This document shows positions 1 through 8,499 of a DNA stretch of 32,670 nucleotides, one piece after another (the stretch's first letter is position 1; each line of letters opens with the position of its first letter). Below the pieces are notes generated by a model. The model was not told where the DNA came from. It saw nothing but the letters and a program-made list of their open reading frames with translations, and did no database searches. Source of the DNA: an uncultured Roseobacter sp. (GTDB lineage Bacteria > Pseudomonadota > Alphaproteobacteria > Rhodobacterales > Rhodobacteraceae); contig CAJXIL010000027.1 of the NCBI GenBank assembly GCA_913054455.1, forward strand, positions 1 through 32,670, read 5' to 3'. Made by a program: the position numbers and the translations under genes.

Positions 1-1574
1 AGCGCCTGATCCTGGTGGATCTGGGCGTGGCTTTCCCGGATATGGACAGCACCCCCGGTGTTGATCTGATCATGCCCGACATTTCCTGGCTGCGCGAGCG
101 CGTGGACCAGCTGGAAGCGATCTTTATCACCCATGGTCACGAGGACCATATCGGGGCGGTATCGCATCTCTACAGCCAACTGAACGTGCCGGTCTATGCC
201 CGGGCGTTCACCGCCAATCTGGCGCGACGCAAGATGGAAGAGCGCGGCCATGATCCGCTAGTGGTGAAAACCGTTGGCGCTTGGCCCGAAGTGACCAAAC
301 TCGGCCCCTTTAGCGTCGGCTTTGCGCCGATGGCCCATTCGATCCCAGAAAGCGCGGGTCTAGTGATAGACAGCCCCGATGGCCGTGTGGTGCATACTGG
401 TGACTTTAAACTCGACCGCACACCGCTGGTGGGCGAGGCTTTTGACCCCGAGATGTGGGCCGAGATTGCCAAGCCAGGTATCAAGGCGCTGATCTGCGAT
501 TCGACCAATGTGTTTTCCAAAACACCTGGCCGCTCGGAATCTGAACTGCCAGACGAGATCGCCCGTCTGATCAGCGAGGCTGGTGGCATGGTGGCAGCAA
601 CCACCTTTGCCTCCAACGTGGCCCGGGTAAAGACCTTGGCGGATGCCGGCACCCGGGCGGGGCGCTCTGTTGTGCTCTTGGGGCGCGCCATGTTGCGCAT
701 GGTTGAGGCCGCTAAAGAAACCGGCGTGCTAAAAGATTTCCCAACGGTCTATTCACCCGAAGAAGCCAAGGACATGCCGCGCAACAACCTGATGCTGATC
801 ACAACCGGCAGCCAGGGCGAACGTCGCGCGGCCTCCGCCCAGATGGCACGCGGCAAGTATCGCGGTCTGGAGCTGAAAGAGGGCGATCTGTTCCTGTTCT
901 CGTCCAAGACCATTCCTGGAAATGAGCGCGGCGTGATCCGCATCATCAACCAGTTCTCGGAACGTGGTGTGGATGTGGTGGATGACAGTTCAGGGCTTTA
1001 CCACGTATCCGGCCACGCCAATGGCCCTGATTTGGAAGCGCTGCACACATTGCTGCAGCCGGCGATGCTGGTGCCCATGCACGGTGAACATCGCCACCTG
1101 CGTCAGCACGCCCGCCTGGGCGAGGCTAAGGGCATTCCCAGCATCGTGGCCGTTAACGGCATGATGCTGAATCTGTCTGGCAATCGTCCCTCGGTGCTGG
1201 AGTATATCGACACCGGTCGCACCTATCTGGATGGCTCGATCAAGATTGGCGCTATGGATGGGGTCATTCGGGATCGTATCCGCATGGCGCTAAACGGCCA
1301 TCTGGTTGTCACGCTGATCCTAGATGAAGAAGACGAACCCCTGGGAGAGCCTTGGTGTGACATCAAGGGGCTGACAGACAATGGGTCGTCCAATGCAGCG
1401 CTGACTGAGGTGCTGGAAGAGGATCTTAACCAGTTCCTGATGCGCGCTGGTGCCAAGACGTTGAAAGACGATGACAAGCTGGAAGGCGAGCTGCGCCGGA
1501 TCGCCCGTCAATCCTGCCAGAATGAGATTGGCAAAAAACCCGAAGTCACCGTGGTGATCAGCCGGATGCGCTAA
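1..1574 (+). CDS. rnj: Ribonuclease J (5'-truncated by window edge)
   Basis: RNase J is a metallo-beta-lactamase-fold endo/5'-exoribonuclease that acts in cytoplasmic mRNA decay and rRNA maturation. The frame is open to the left edge (first full codon at 3, reading RLILVDLGVAFPDM), so the true start lies upstream. About 520 residues remain of a family norm near 555, so roughly 35 are missing. Visible signs are the ITHGHEDHIGAV metal-binding motif at residues 38-49 counted from base 15, a second metal site at HTGDFKLD, the beta-CASP region with the CDSTN motif, and the VPMHGEHRHL motif. The C-terminal RNase J domain runs to the TAA. A GTG at base 15 falls inside the conserved N-terminal beta-strand and is not a genuine start. 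A strong terminator follows 17 bases after the stop. In alphaproteobacteria RNase J is usually a single copy. Confidence 0.97.
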   Translation, partial: RLILVDLGVAFPDMDSTPGVDLIMPDISWLRERVDQLEAIFITHGHEDHIGAVSHLYSQLNVPVYARAFTANLARRKMEERGHDPLVVKTVGAWPEVTKLGPFSVGFAPMAHSIPESAGLVIDSPDGRVVHTGDFKLDRTPLVGEAFDPEMWAEIAKPGIKALICDSTNVFSKTPGRSESELPDEIARLISEAGGMVAATTFASNVARVKTLADAGTRAGRSVVLLGRAMLRMVEAAKETGVLKDFPTVYSPEEAKDMPRNNLMLITTGSQGERRAASAQMARGKYRGLELKEGDLFLFSSKTIPGNERGVIRIINQFSERGVDVVDDSSGLYHVSGHANGPDLEALHTLLQPAMLVPMHGEHRHLRQHARLGEAKGIPSIVAVNGMMLNLSGNRPSVLEYIDTGRTYLDGSIKIGAMDGVIRDRIRMALNGHLVVTLILDEEDEPLGEPWCDIKGLTDNGSSNAALTEVLEEDLNQFLMRAGAKTLKDDDKLEGELRRIARQSCQNEIGKKPEVTVVISRMR

Positions 1575-1591
1575 GCCCGCAGCGTGATGAC

Positions 1592-1628
1592 AAAAAAACG
1601 CCTCGGCAGGATCTGCCGAGGCGTTTTT
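1592..1628 (+). terminator. Rho-independent terminator of rnj
   Basis: A perfect 11-bp stem (1599-1609 with 1613-1623, starting CGCCTCGGCAG) has a GAT loop. It is flanked by A7 on the left and TTTTT on the right, so it could act in both directions. It sits just after the RNase J stop. Confidence 0.9.
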
Positions 1629-1685
1629 CGTGAGTGGTGACAGAAAAAGTCACGGGGGCAGTTCTATGGGCTTAAGGCTTGGCGT

Positions 1686-1859
1686 TTATGCTGTGCGCGG
1701 ACGGAAAAACCGGGCTGACAGCCTGTGAGCCAGATTGCTAGTGCCACGACCAAGAGCGCGAAGGGCATCCGCCATGGCCTGTGCGCGCATTGCATGAGCG
1801 CGCGCCTCGATGTCTTGGATTTCTGCGGCGGAAAGGATGACTGGCTGATACTGGGTCAT
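1686..1859 (-). CDS. Small basic protein, RSP_7527/DUF1127-like
   Basis: This is a 57-residue protein starting MTQYQPVILSAAEI and ending in an Arg-rich segment (RLSARFFRPRTA). The central Ala/Arg/Met-rich helix (about residues 12-45) and the length resemble the short DUF1127/RSP_7527-type proteins common in Rhodobacteraceae. Some of that group affect RNA turnover or small-RNA processing, but no function can be assigned here. I chose the ATG at 1859 because GAGAG lies a few bases upstream. In-frame upstream starts (1898, 1970) lack a purine-rich site. The gene stands alone, facing away from the helicase terminator and convergent with RNase J. The family match is from memory of composition and length, so it is tentative. 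Confidence 0.6.
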   Translation of the reverse strand: MTQYQPVILSAAEIQDIEARAHAMRAQAMADALRALGRGTSNLAHRLSARFFRPRTA

Positions 1860-1970
1860 GATACTCTCGGTCTCTGGCGTTGTTCGGATCACGCTCATGT
1901 AGAGAGGTTTGCGGCCAATTACATTGCTCAAAGTGACAATGCCGTCATGCCGCCTGTGCAAGCCTTCCAA

Positions 1971-2008
1971 AGGAAAACGGCCGCCCCAGGAGGGACGGCC
2001 GTTGTTTT
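1971..2008 (-). terminator. Terminator of the DEAD-box helicase gene
   Basis: An 8-bp inverted repeat, AACGGCCG (1976-1983) with CGGCCGTT (1996-2003), has an additional CCC/GGG pairing inside. Read on the minus strand it is followed by TTTTCC. It lies about 25 bases past the helicase stop. The plus-strand side also carries GTTGTTTT, so it may terminate in both directions. Confidence 0.75.
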
Positions 2009-2028
2009 ACTGTGACTGTTGGACCGAT

Positions 2029-3612
2029 TTAACCTGCGCGGCGCTCATCAAAAGAGAGGGCGATAAAGCTGGGCATATGGTCTCCCATGCCGACAACGAC
2101 GCGATCATCGCGCCGCCCGCCTTGTTTGCCGCCACGTCCGCGGTTCCCTTTGGCCCCAGAAGCGGGCTGTGGGGCATCGTCTTCTGACCTTTTGCTCGAT
2201 CCTTTGTTGGAGCGCGAGCGCCCTTCGGATTTGGAACTATCCGCCTTACGCGAAGCGGATTTGGGTTTGTCAGTCTGTTTGTTCTCAGGCGTGCTGACCT
2301 CGGCGACCTCTGTCTCAGTGACAACGGATTCTGGTTCAGCTGCCTTTGCCGAGGCCTTGCTACGGGAGGATTTGCGTCCCGATTCCGTCTCGGAGCCAGT
2401 GGCAGGTTTGCCATCCGTGTCGGAAATTTTCTTGGCGGTGCTGCGCTTGGCGGGCTCCGCTTTCTTCACCGGGTTCTCCAGCCGGTTGATTTCCTTTTGC
2501 AAAAGGCTCTCAACAGCGGCAAGCGCCTTTTCATCCCGGCCAGAGCAGATGGTGATTGCCTTGCCTTCACGACCCGCACGTCCAGTACGGCCGATCCGGT
2601 GCACGTAGTCCTCGGGGTGGCCTGGGACGTCAAAGTTGAACACATGGCTGACGCTAGGCACATCCAATCCACGGGCAGCCACATCAGAGGCCACCAAAAT
2701 ACGCAGCTTGCCCTCGCGGAAGCCATCTAGGGTTTTGGTCCGCTGGCTTTGGTCCAGATCACCATGGATAGGGGCCGCGTCAAAGCCGTATTTCTTCAAC
2801 GACTTGGCGACGATATCCACATCGGACTTCCGGTTGCAGAAGATAATGCCATTGGTCAGCTTCTCGCCTTCGGCGTTGATCAAAGCGCGCAGGGCGGTGC
2901 GTTTCTCGCTGGCTTCACGATCTTTGCGCGAGGCTTTAAAAAGAACGACATGCTGTTCGATGGTCTCAGAGGCGCTGGCCTGACGGGCAACTTCGATTCG
3001 CTCGGGTGCAGACAGGAAGGTGTTGGTGATGCGCTCGATCTCAGGTGCCATCGTGGCAGAGAAAAACAGGGTCTGGCGCGTGAAGGGCGTAAGCGAAAAG
3101 ATCCGCTCGATATCTGGGATAAAGCCCATGTCGAGCATCCGGTCGGCCTCATCCACCACCATGATCTGAACACCCGTCAGCAGCAGCTTACCACGTTCAA
3201 AATGGTCGAGAAGACGGCCAGGGGTGGCAATCAGAACATCGACGCCTTTGTCGATCAGCTGGTCTTGTTCTTTAAAGCTCACGCCGCCGATAAGCAGGGC
3301 TTTGGTGAGCTTCAAGTGCTTGGTATAAGTGTCAAAATTCTCTGCGACCTGCGCGGCCAGTTCGCGGGTGGGGCACAGAACCAGGCTGCGTGGCATGCGG
3401 GCGCGGGCGCGGCCACGGGCCAGCAAGGTGATCATCGGCAGGGTGAAGGAGGCCGTTTTCCCGGTGCCGGTTTGGGCAATTCCCAAAACATCGCGACCCT
3501 CAAGTGCGGGCGGAATGGCGCCTGCCTGAATAGGTGTTGGGGATTCATAGCCGGCCTCAGCAATAGCTTTGAGGACCTTTGCATTCAGGTTTAGATCGGT
3601 AAATTTTGTCAT
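2029..3612 (-). CDS. rhlE: DEAD-box ATP-dependent RNA helicase, RhlE-type
   Basis: This 527-residue helicase unwinds structured RNA in the cytoplasm, and in bacteria such enzymes serve ribosome assembly and mRNA decay. Motifs appear in order: Q motif TPIQ (26-29), Walker A AQTGTGKT (46-53), PTRELA (81-86), TPGR (130-133), DEAD within MVVDEADRMLDMGF (151-164), SAT (185-187), IIFCN (256-260), ARGLD (313-317) and HRIGRTGRAG (338-347). Residues from about 380 to 527 form a low-complexity Lys/Ser/Glu tail with a basic Arg/Gly stretch near the end (RGRGGKQGGRRDDR), typical of RhlE-like proteins and probably RNA-binding. The ATG at 3612 fits the family N-terminus MTKFTDLNL. A 5-bp hairpin just upstream of the start (3617-3632) overlaps the weak GGAC ribosome-binding site. 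A terminator follows the stop. Confidence 0.94.
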   Translation of the reverse strand: MTKFTDLNLNAKVLKAIAEAGYESPTPIQAGAIPPALEGRDVLGIAQTGTGKTASFTLPMITLLARGRARARMPRSLVLCPTRELAAQVAENFDTYTKHLKLTKALLIGGVSFKEQDQLIDKGVDVLIATPGRLLDHFERGKLLLTGVQIMVVDEADRMLDMGFIPDIERIFSLTPFTRQTLFFSATMAPEIERITNTFLSAPERIEVARQASASETIEQHVVLFKASRKDREASEKRTALRALINAEGEKLTNGIIFCNRKSDVDIVAKSLKKYGFDAAPIHGDLDQSQRTKTLDGFREGKLRILVASDVAARGLDVPSVSHVFNFDVPGHPEDYVHRIGRTGRAGREGKAITICSGRDEKALAAVESLLQKEINRLENPVKKAEPAKRSTAKKISDTDGKPATGSETESGRKSSRSKASAKAAEPESVVTETEVAEVSTPENKQTDKPKSASRKADSSKSEGRSRSNKGSSKRSEDDAPQPASGAKGNRGRGGKQGGRRDDRVVVGMGDHMPSFIALSFDERRAG

Positions 3613-3616
3613 ATGC

Positions 3617-3632
3617 GTCCGTTTTTGCGGAC
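3617..3632 (-). promoter_or_regulatory. Small hairpin at the helicase ribosome-binding site
   Basis: GTCCG (3617-3621) and CGGAC (3628-3632) pair around a 6-base loop. On the minus strand the hairpin ends four bases before the helicase ATG and includes the only Shine-Dalgarno-like bases (GGAC). It could reduce initiation until melted, but the stem is short and this is inference. Confidence 0.35.
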
Positions 3633-3793
3633 ACTGACTTGGCCCGCGCGTGTTTGACTAAGCTGGATCCGCAAGGGACTGCGGTGTGACAGCGTCCAGC
3701 TTTTCGCGGGACATAACAAAATCTGGCTCGACGGTCAATTATTGGCGTATTTTGCAGGAGATTGCTGGCCATTGTGTCCCTACAGGCACCAGT

Positions 3794-4744
3794 TTAGTCG
3801 AAACCAGGAAAATGTTTCTTTCTCTTAGAGTTGAGCGCTAGTGACCGTCTGCGCAAAAGGCCTGCCTTTTCGACCTCTGCTTGTTGCCGCGAGTCCGCTA
3901 GGTTCAACTCGTCATAAAAGGCGCGTAGTCCTGTCTCGCCTTCATTGTGCTCGAGATCTTTCAGAAAGCTGTGCAGGTTCGGGCTGTTGCGGTCCCCTCG
4001 TCGTTGCGGGGCCAATTCTGCCCGATAAGAGCCTTGCTGCAGCCTGTAGCGATAGTGCGCCAGCCAATCCTCCCAGTTGCAAGCATGATAGTGGCACAGA
4101 TCCACATCTTTCAGCTCTGTGGCTGCGGGGTTTTCAATCTCACCTTGGAAGAAGTTGTGAATGCGAAAAGAGGCGTCGTCTTGCCCGGTGCGGACAAAGA
4201 GCTTGCCCTGAACATGGCTGAGAAACCCCCCACGAGACTGATCCGCGAAACGTGGGTACAGCGAGTTCAGCACTGCGTCTTGGCTTGGGCCAGGTGGGAG
4301 ATAGGCTTTGAACAGGTCTGGCGCGTCAGCGATGGCTTCTAACGGGCGGCTGCGCGCGCAGATGATCTGGGGGCCAAGCAGCGCCAAATGTTGTGCGATG
4401 GGGGAGGGGGACCAGAGAAATTCATCCACGTCGATATGGGCCAGCCACTCAAGGTCCTTACATTGACGGCGGTAGCAGCGGGTGGCGTTGCGGGATTGGC
4501 GCACCTGATGTTTCACTGGGCGCCCCGAACGCCCCGGCTTGCTCCAATAGGCGTCATCACAATCTATGACGCGTATTTTGGGATGATCTTTCAGAAAGCT
4601 GCGCGCCTCGGGACAGGGGCTATCCAGGTAGATAAACAGGCGGTGTGCCCCGGCTTCCAAGTGATAGGCGGCAAAGTTCAAGATCTGCGTCGCAGGGGCT
4701 TTGATGGTGCTGACAAGTCCCCATTTGTCGGATGGTGTTATCAT
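3794..4744 (-). CDS. Glycosyltransferase family 2 (Glyco_tranf_2_4-like)
   Basis: This predicted 316-residue cytoplasmic glycosyltransferase begins MITPSDKWGLVSTIKAPATQ. The N-terminal alpha/beta fold contains FAAYHLEAGAHRLFIYLDSP (about 25-43), characteristic of the family whose members add sugars to surface polysaccharides or proteins. The DxD-type nucleotide-sugar/metal motif is HIDVDEFLW (103-111). The C-terminal 60 residues are charged. The start is set by the upstream gene: its TGA and this ATG overlap in TGATG, and there is no Shine-Dalgarno sequence, so translation is probably coupled. The donor and acceptor cannot be read from sequence. The two-gene operon contains no polysaccharide export genes. 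Confidence 0.86.
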   Translation of the reverse strand: MITPSDKWGLVSTIKAPATQILNFAAYHLEAGAHRLFIYLDSPCPEARSFLKDHPKIRVIDCDDAYWSKPGRSGRPVKHQVRQSRNATRCYRRQCKDLEWLAHIDVDEFLWSPSPIAQHLALLGPQIICARSRPLEAIADAPDLFKAYLPPGPSQDAVLNSLYPRFADQSRGGFLSHVQGKLFVRTGQDDASFRIHNFFQGEIENPAATELKDVDLCHYHACNWEDWLAHYRYRLQQGSYRAELAPQRRGDRNSPNLHSFLKDLEHNEGETGLRAFYDELNLADSRQQAEVEKAGLLRRRSLALNSKRKKHFPGFD

Positions 4745-5484
4745 CAGGGGGAGGGACGTTTTTTGTAGCGTTGAATGCGGGCAAAGACCGTGCGCGGCTC
4801 CCGCAGCAGATCGCCAAGCATTCGCTGGCAGAGCGGGGCGATAACCTGATCGTTTTCCCCGTGCCGCCACAGACGGGCCAGGAGATTCTTGTCCATATCG
4901 CCGCTGCGCAAGGAATAGCCCTCTAGATCAAAAGCAAGATCGTCCCTAGGTCGATCCTTGAGGCGCGGAAACCCCTGGCTATTGAGGCGACCTGATAAGC
5001 GGCGTTCGCTGTCGTGAAGCTTGATGAGATCAAAGAGCAAGGCCAGGCCCTGCCCCCCCAGACGCTGATCGATTGTGGCCCCGTGGTCGGCAAAGGTGGT
5101 GGCGGCAGAGATCAGCCAGCGGTGGTTAAGTTCCTTGGCCAATTTCGCCCCATCTTCTCTCCAGAGGCGCAGGAAAAGCTGGCGGGCAAGTTCTGAGGTC
5201 GGACTGCGCCGCAGAATTGCAATCAAAAAGGCGTGGAGGGCAAAGATCTCGGGCTTGCCACGCAATTGATACCGTAGCTGGCCCAACTTGTGCTGTGGGT
5301 CATACCGAAATGTTACGTCCGGGTCGGTGATATCTTCGGGGATCTGTTGCTGCCAAAGAGTGGCGAAATCCACATCAGCCTCTGGAAGGCACTGTTCAGG
5401 GTTTAGAAACGGGCGTTCCCTTTTCTCTAGCCGCTTCATCAGGCCAAAGAACCCTCCGGGATATAACTCGCTGTCAAATTCCAT
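4744..5484 (-). CDS. Conserved hypothetical protein paired with glycosyltransferase
   Basis: I do not recognise this 246-residue protein (MEFDSELYPGGFFG...). It is soluble, charged and mostly helical by composition, with no signal peptide and no transmembrane segment. The middle (about residues 80-180) is rich in Leu/Arg helices (ALHAFLIAILRRSP; RQLFLRLWREDG), and the C-terminus is basic. A GTG at 5502 would add six residues; I prefer the ATG at 5484 because GGTGAT lies upstream, but this is not certain. It overlaps the downstream glycosyltransferase start by one base, so the two proteins probably act together, possibly in preparing or recognising the acceptor. That role is inference from position only. 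Confidence 0.72.
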   Translation of the reverse strand: MEFDSELYPGGFFGLMKRLEKRERPFLNPEQCLPEADVDFATLWQQQIPEDITDPDVTFRYDPQHKLGQLRYQLRGKPEIFALHAFLIAILRRSPTSELARQLFLRLWREDGAKLAKELNHRWLISAATTFADHGATIDQRLGGQGLALLFDLIKLHDSERRLSGRLNSQGFPRLKDRPRDDLAFDLEGYSLRSGDMDKNLLARLWRHGENDQVIAPLCQRMLGDLLREPRTVFARIQRYKKRPSP

Positions 5485-5618
5485 ACTTATATCACCGCGC
5501 ACACCAAGGTTTCTTGGTGCAAGTTAACCGAGAAAATCCCGGTATCGCAAGGGTGTAGGCGAAGTGCGCCCTATTAGGGGAGGGGATGATGAACACCCCC
5601 TCTTAGCGAACGGTGGGA

Positions 5619-7226
5619 TCAGACCATCATTTCTTTTGTGGCTGTCAGCTTTAGCTCCGGGTAGTCGCGCTCAACCCGGTCAATATCCCACTGCAATCGG
5701 GTGAGATAAACAATATCCCCGTCATGGTCGTAGGCGATGTGCTGTTTGTTGGTTTCGACAAATTTATCAACCGCGTGTTTGTCGCCGCTGACCCAGCGAG
5801 CGGAGGTGAACTGCGAGTTGTCAAACCGCACTGGCAGACCGTATTCCAACTCAATCCGGCTGGCGAGCACCTCAAACTGCAGCGCCCCGACAACGCCCAC
5901 GATAAAGCCAGAGCCAATTGAGGGCTTAAAGACCTTGGCAGCGCCTTCCTCGGCAAATTGCATCAGCGCCTTTTCCAGGTGCTTGGCCTTCATAGGGTCG
6001 CCCGCGCGCACGCCCTGCAACAGTTCAGGCGCAAAGGAGGGGATGCCAGAAACGCGCAGGGGCTCGCCCTCGGTCAGGGTGTCTCCGATACGCAGCTGGC
6101 CATGGTTCGGAATGCCGATGATATCACCGGCCCAGGCCTCTTCGGCCAGTTCCCGGTCCGAGGCCAGAAACAGCACCGGATTGGAGATCGCCATTGGCTT
6201 TTTGGTGCGCACATGGGTCAGTTTCATGCCGCGTTTGAAATGGCCGCTTGCCATGCGCACAAAGGCCACCCGGTCGCGGTGCTTAGGATCCATATTGGCC
6301 TGCACCTTAAAAACAAACCCGGCGACCTTCTTTTCTTCCGGGGCGATTTCGCGCGGCTGCGCCTTTTGCACCTGCGGTTCTGGGCCATAGGCGCCGATGC
6401 CATCCATCAGTTCTTTGACACCAAAGGAATTAATTGCCGAGCCAAACCAAATCGGGGTCATGTGGCCTTCAAGAACGGCCTGCGGGTCCAACGCGGGCAA
6501 AAGCGCGCGGGCCATCTCGACCTCTTCCAGCAGCTTGTCCAGAAGATGGGCGGGCACGTGTTCTGCCAGCTTTGGATCGTCCAGGCCTTCGATGGCGATG
6601 CTTTCGGCCACCTTGTTGCGGTCGGCGCGATCCATCAGTTCCAGCCGGTCGCGCAGCATGTCGTAGCAGCCGATAAAATCGCGCCCCACGCCAATTGGCC
6701 AGGCCGCTGGGGTCACGTCAATTGCCAGGTTTTCCTGGATCTCATCAATGATCTCAAAAGTATCGCGGCTTTCGCGGTCCATCTTGTTACAGAAGGTGAG
6801 AATCGGCAGATCCCGCAAGCGGCAGACTTCAAACAGCTTTTGCGTCTGGCTCTCAACGCCTTTGGCGCCATCAATCACCATCACAGCCGCATCCACCGCC
6901 GTCAGCGTCCGGTAGGTATCTTCGGAAAAGTCCGAGTGGCCGGGAGTATCCACGAGATTGAAGCGATAGCCATCAAAATCAAAGGACATGGCCGAGGCAG
7001 AAACCGAAATGCCCCGGTCCTTTTCCATCTGCATAAAGTCTGAGCGCGTCCGGCGGGCCTCGCCCTTTGCACGCACCTGACCGGCCATCTGAATCGCACC
7101 ACCATAAAGCAGGAACTTTTCAGTCAGCGTGGTTTTGCCCGCATCCGGGTGCGAGATGATCGCAAAGGTGCGGCGCCGCGCGATTTCGGGCGGCAGGTCT
7201 GGGCGGTTTGCAGCGGTATCCAACAT
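5619..7226 (-). CDS. prfC: Peptide chain release factor 3 (GTPase)
   Basis: RF3 is a ribosomal GTPase that removes RF1/RF2 after peptide release. This copy has 535 residues against 529 in E. coli. GTPase motifs are complete: G1 SHPDAGKTT (25-33), switch I region GISVSASAM, G3 DTPGHSDFSEDTYR and G4 NKMDRE. The EF-G-like domain II (FKVQANMDPKHRDRVAFVR) and the C-terminal RF3 domain (GVVGALQFEVLASRIELEY) follow. I chose the ATG at 7226 (MLDTAANRPDLPPEIARRRT) because AGAGG lies 8 bases upstream. A TTG at 7262 would add 12 residues without better support. It is a single gene, with short gaps on both sides and no convincing terminator. Confidence 0.98.
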   Translation of the reverse strand: MLDTAANRPDLPPEIARRRTFAIISHPDAGKTTLTEKFLLYGGAIQMAGQVRAKGEARRTRSDFMQMEKDRGISVSASAMSFDFDGYRFNLVDTPGHSDFSEDTYRTLTAVDAAVMVIDGAKGVESQTQKLFEVCRLRDLPILTFCNKMDRESRDTFEIIDEIQENLAIDVTPAAWPIGVGRDFIGCYDMLRDRLELMDRADRNKVAESIAIEGLDDPKLAEHVPAHLLDKLLEEVEMARALLPALDPQAVLEGHMTPIWFGSAINSFGVKELMDGIGAYGPEPQVQKAQPREIAPEEKKVAGFVFKVQANMDPKHRDRVAFVRMASGHFKRGMKLTHVRTKKPMAISNPVLFLASDRELAEEAWAGDIIGIPNHGQLRIGDTLTEGEPLRVSGIPSFAPELLQGVRAGDPMKAKHLEKALMQFAEEGAAKVFKPSIGSGFIVGVVGALQFEVLASRIELEYGLPVRFDNSQFTSARWVSGDKHAVDKFVETNKQHIAYDHDGDIVYLTRLQWDIDRVERDYPELKLTATKEMMV

Positions 7227-7341
7227 GGCATTGCCTCTAGCCAGAAACGGATTGGGAGGCAAGGAAAACGAGTGGGCGCTCAGCTGCGTAATGGCTAAGG
7301 CTTCCGACCACCCCTTGGCATTGCTGCCGCTGCTGCGGCGG

Positions 7342-8283
7342 TCACCGGGATAGTGGCTCCGGCCAGCCGTGCTTTCCCGTTGTCAGGCAGATTTCCCCGC
7401 CCTCTGCCATCACTTGGTTGCGGCCTGAGTTCTTAGCTACGTAAAGCAAGGCGTCAGCGCGTTTCAACAAGAGCGGAGCTGCACTGATATGCTCTGCAAT
7501 CTCAGTAAGCCCAATGCTGACGGTTAAGCGAATTTTGTGCTTATCAGCCAATATCTCCTTAGACTGGACCATGGCGCGCAAGCGCTCACATGCAGAATAG
7601 GCGCCGACCAGGTCCGTGTCTGGAAAGACCAGAGCAAATTCCTCCCCGCCCAGTCTTCCGACGAGGTCGATTGAACGAAATTCGCTAATGAGCAGTCTTG
7701 AGAGCGCTTGCAGGGTCTTGTCCCCGGCATCGTGGCCATATGTGTCGTTGATACGTTTGAAGTGGTCCACATCCAGCATGGCGACGGACATTGGCATCCT
7801 GCGCTGCCGGGCTTGCTCAAACTGCGCTTCGAGAGTTTTCAGGAAAGGTCTTCGGTTGGAAACCCGTGTGAGCGGGTCGGTATTTGCCTCGATCTGAAGA
7901 AGTTCATAGGCTTTGGTGAGCTCTCGTATGCTCAAGATGCCAACAAGTTCTTCTTGCTGAAGCACAGGAATGTGGCGGATGGCATTTTCGTTCATAAGAT
8001 GGAGTAGGTAGGCGACCTCATCGTCGGGGCCGCAACAAATGACAGAGCGTGTCATGACCTCAGAGACTAAGGCATCTGCCGCCTTAGGGTCACGACTGGC
8101 GACAACTGACAAAAGGTCCCTCTCAGAAACGATGCCAACCAAGCTGTTGGATTCGTTGGTCACGACCAAAGCGCCAAGTTTGTTCTCGAGCAGAACCTGC
8201 GCCGCTTGTCTAAGCGTCGCGTTCGGATCAATTCCCTTAACGTCGGTAGATTTCTTTGTTTGCAGTAACTGCGCAACTTTCAT
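7342..8283 (-). CDS. CBS-pair diguanylate cyclase (GGDEF)
   Basis: This 313-residue cytoplasmic enzyme makes cyclic di-GMP from GTP. Two CBS domains (about 1-62 and 70-128) form a Bateman module that usually senses adenine nucleotides. They are followed by a GGDEF domain (about 134-300) with intact active site GGEEF (212-216) and an inhibitory I-site RSID (203-206), five residues upstream as in PleD, so product inhibition is likely. There are no transmembrane segments. The ATG at 8283 (MKVAQLLQTK) has GGGGTG upstream; an in-frame ATG at 8313 would add ten residues. The likely output is motility or biofilm switching, which is inference. An inverted repeat lies about 75 bases upstream. Confidence 0.95.
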   Translation of the reverse strand: MKVAQLLQTKKSTDVKGIDPNATLRQAAQVLLENKLGALVVTNESNSLVGIVSERDLLSVVASRDPKAADALVSEVMTRSVICCGPDDEVAYLLHLMNENAIRHIPVLQQEELVGILSIRELTKAYELLQIEANTDPLTRVSNRRPFLKTLEAQFEQARQRRMPMSVAMLDVDHFKRINDTYGHDAGDKTLQALSRLLISEFRSIDLVGRLGGEEFALVFPDTDLVGAYSACERLRAMVQSKEILADKHKIRLTVSIGLTEIAEHISAAPLLLKRADALLYVAKNSGRNQVMAEGGEICLTTGKHGWPEPLSR

Positions 8284-8354
8284 CGTCAACACCCCAAGTC
8301 CGCTCATCGTCATAGTAGGGGCGATTAGTGACTAGGGCTTAAACTCCAGTACCT

Positions 8355-8376
8355 TTTCACAGCTTGGGTTGTGAAA
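8355..8376. promoter_or_regulatory. Inverted repeat upstream of the GGDEF gene
   Basis: TTTCACA (8355-8361) and TGTGAAA (8370-8376) form a perfect 7-bp inverted repeat with an 8-base spacer. It lies 70-95 bases upstream of the diguanylate cyclase start and about 125 bases beyond the stop of the Hint gene. There is no U-run on the minus side, so an operator is more likely than a terminator. The binding factor is unknown. Confidence 0.4.
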
Positions 8377-8499
8377 CTTTTACTCAACTGCCCTAAGGTC
8401 AATTTCAAGCAGGTTTAGTGGATCATAATGTTGAGGCCAGTTAGGCGCAGCCTTGGCCATGGACCACTTTAGGCTTGCAGGACAACTTTTTATATCCCG

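Noticed and set aside
2749-3594. 281-codon plus-strand open frame
   Set aside because: It is antisense to the DEAD-box helicase, which carries all family motifs.
5958-7043. 361-codon plus-strand open frame
   Set aside because: It lies wholly antisense to prfC, whose GTPase motifs are complete; its composition (His/Gln/Phe-rich) is that of a shadow frame.
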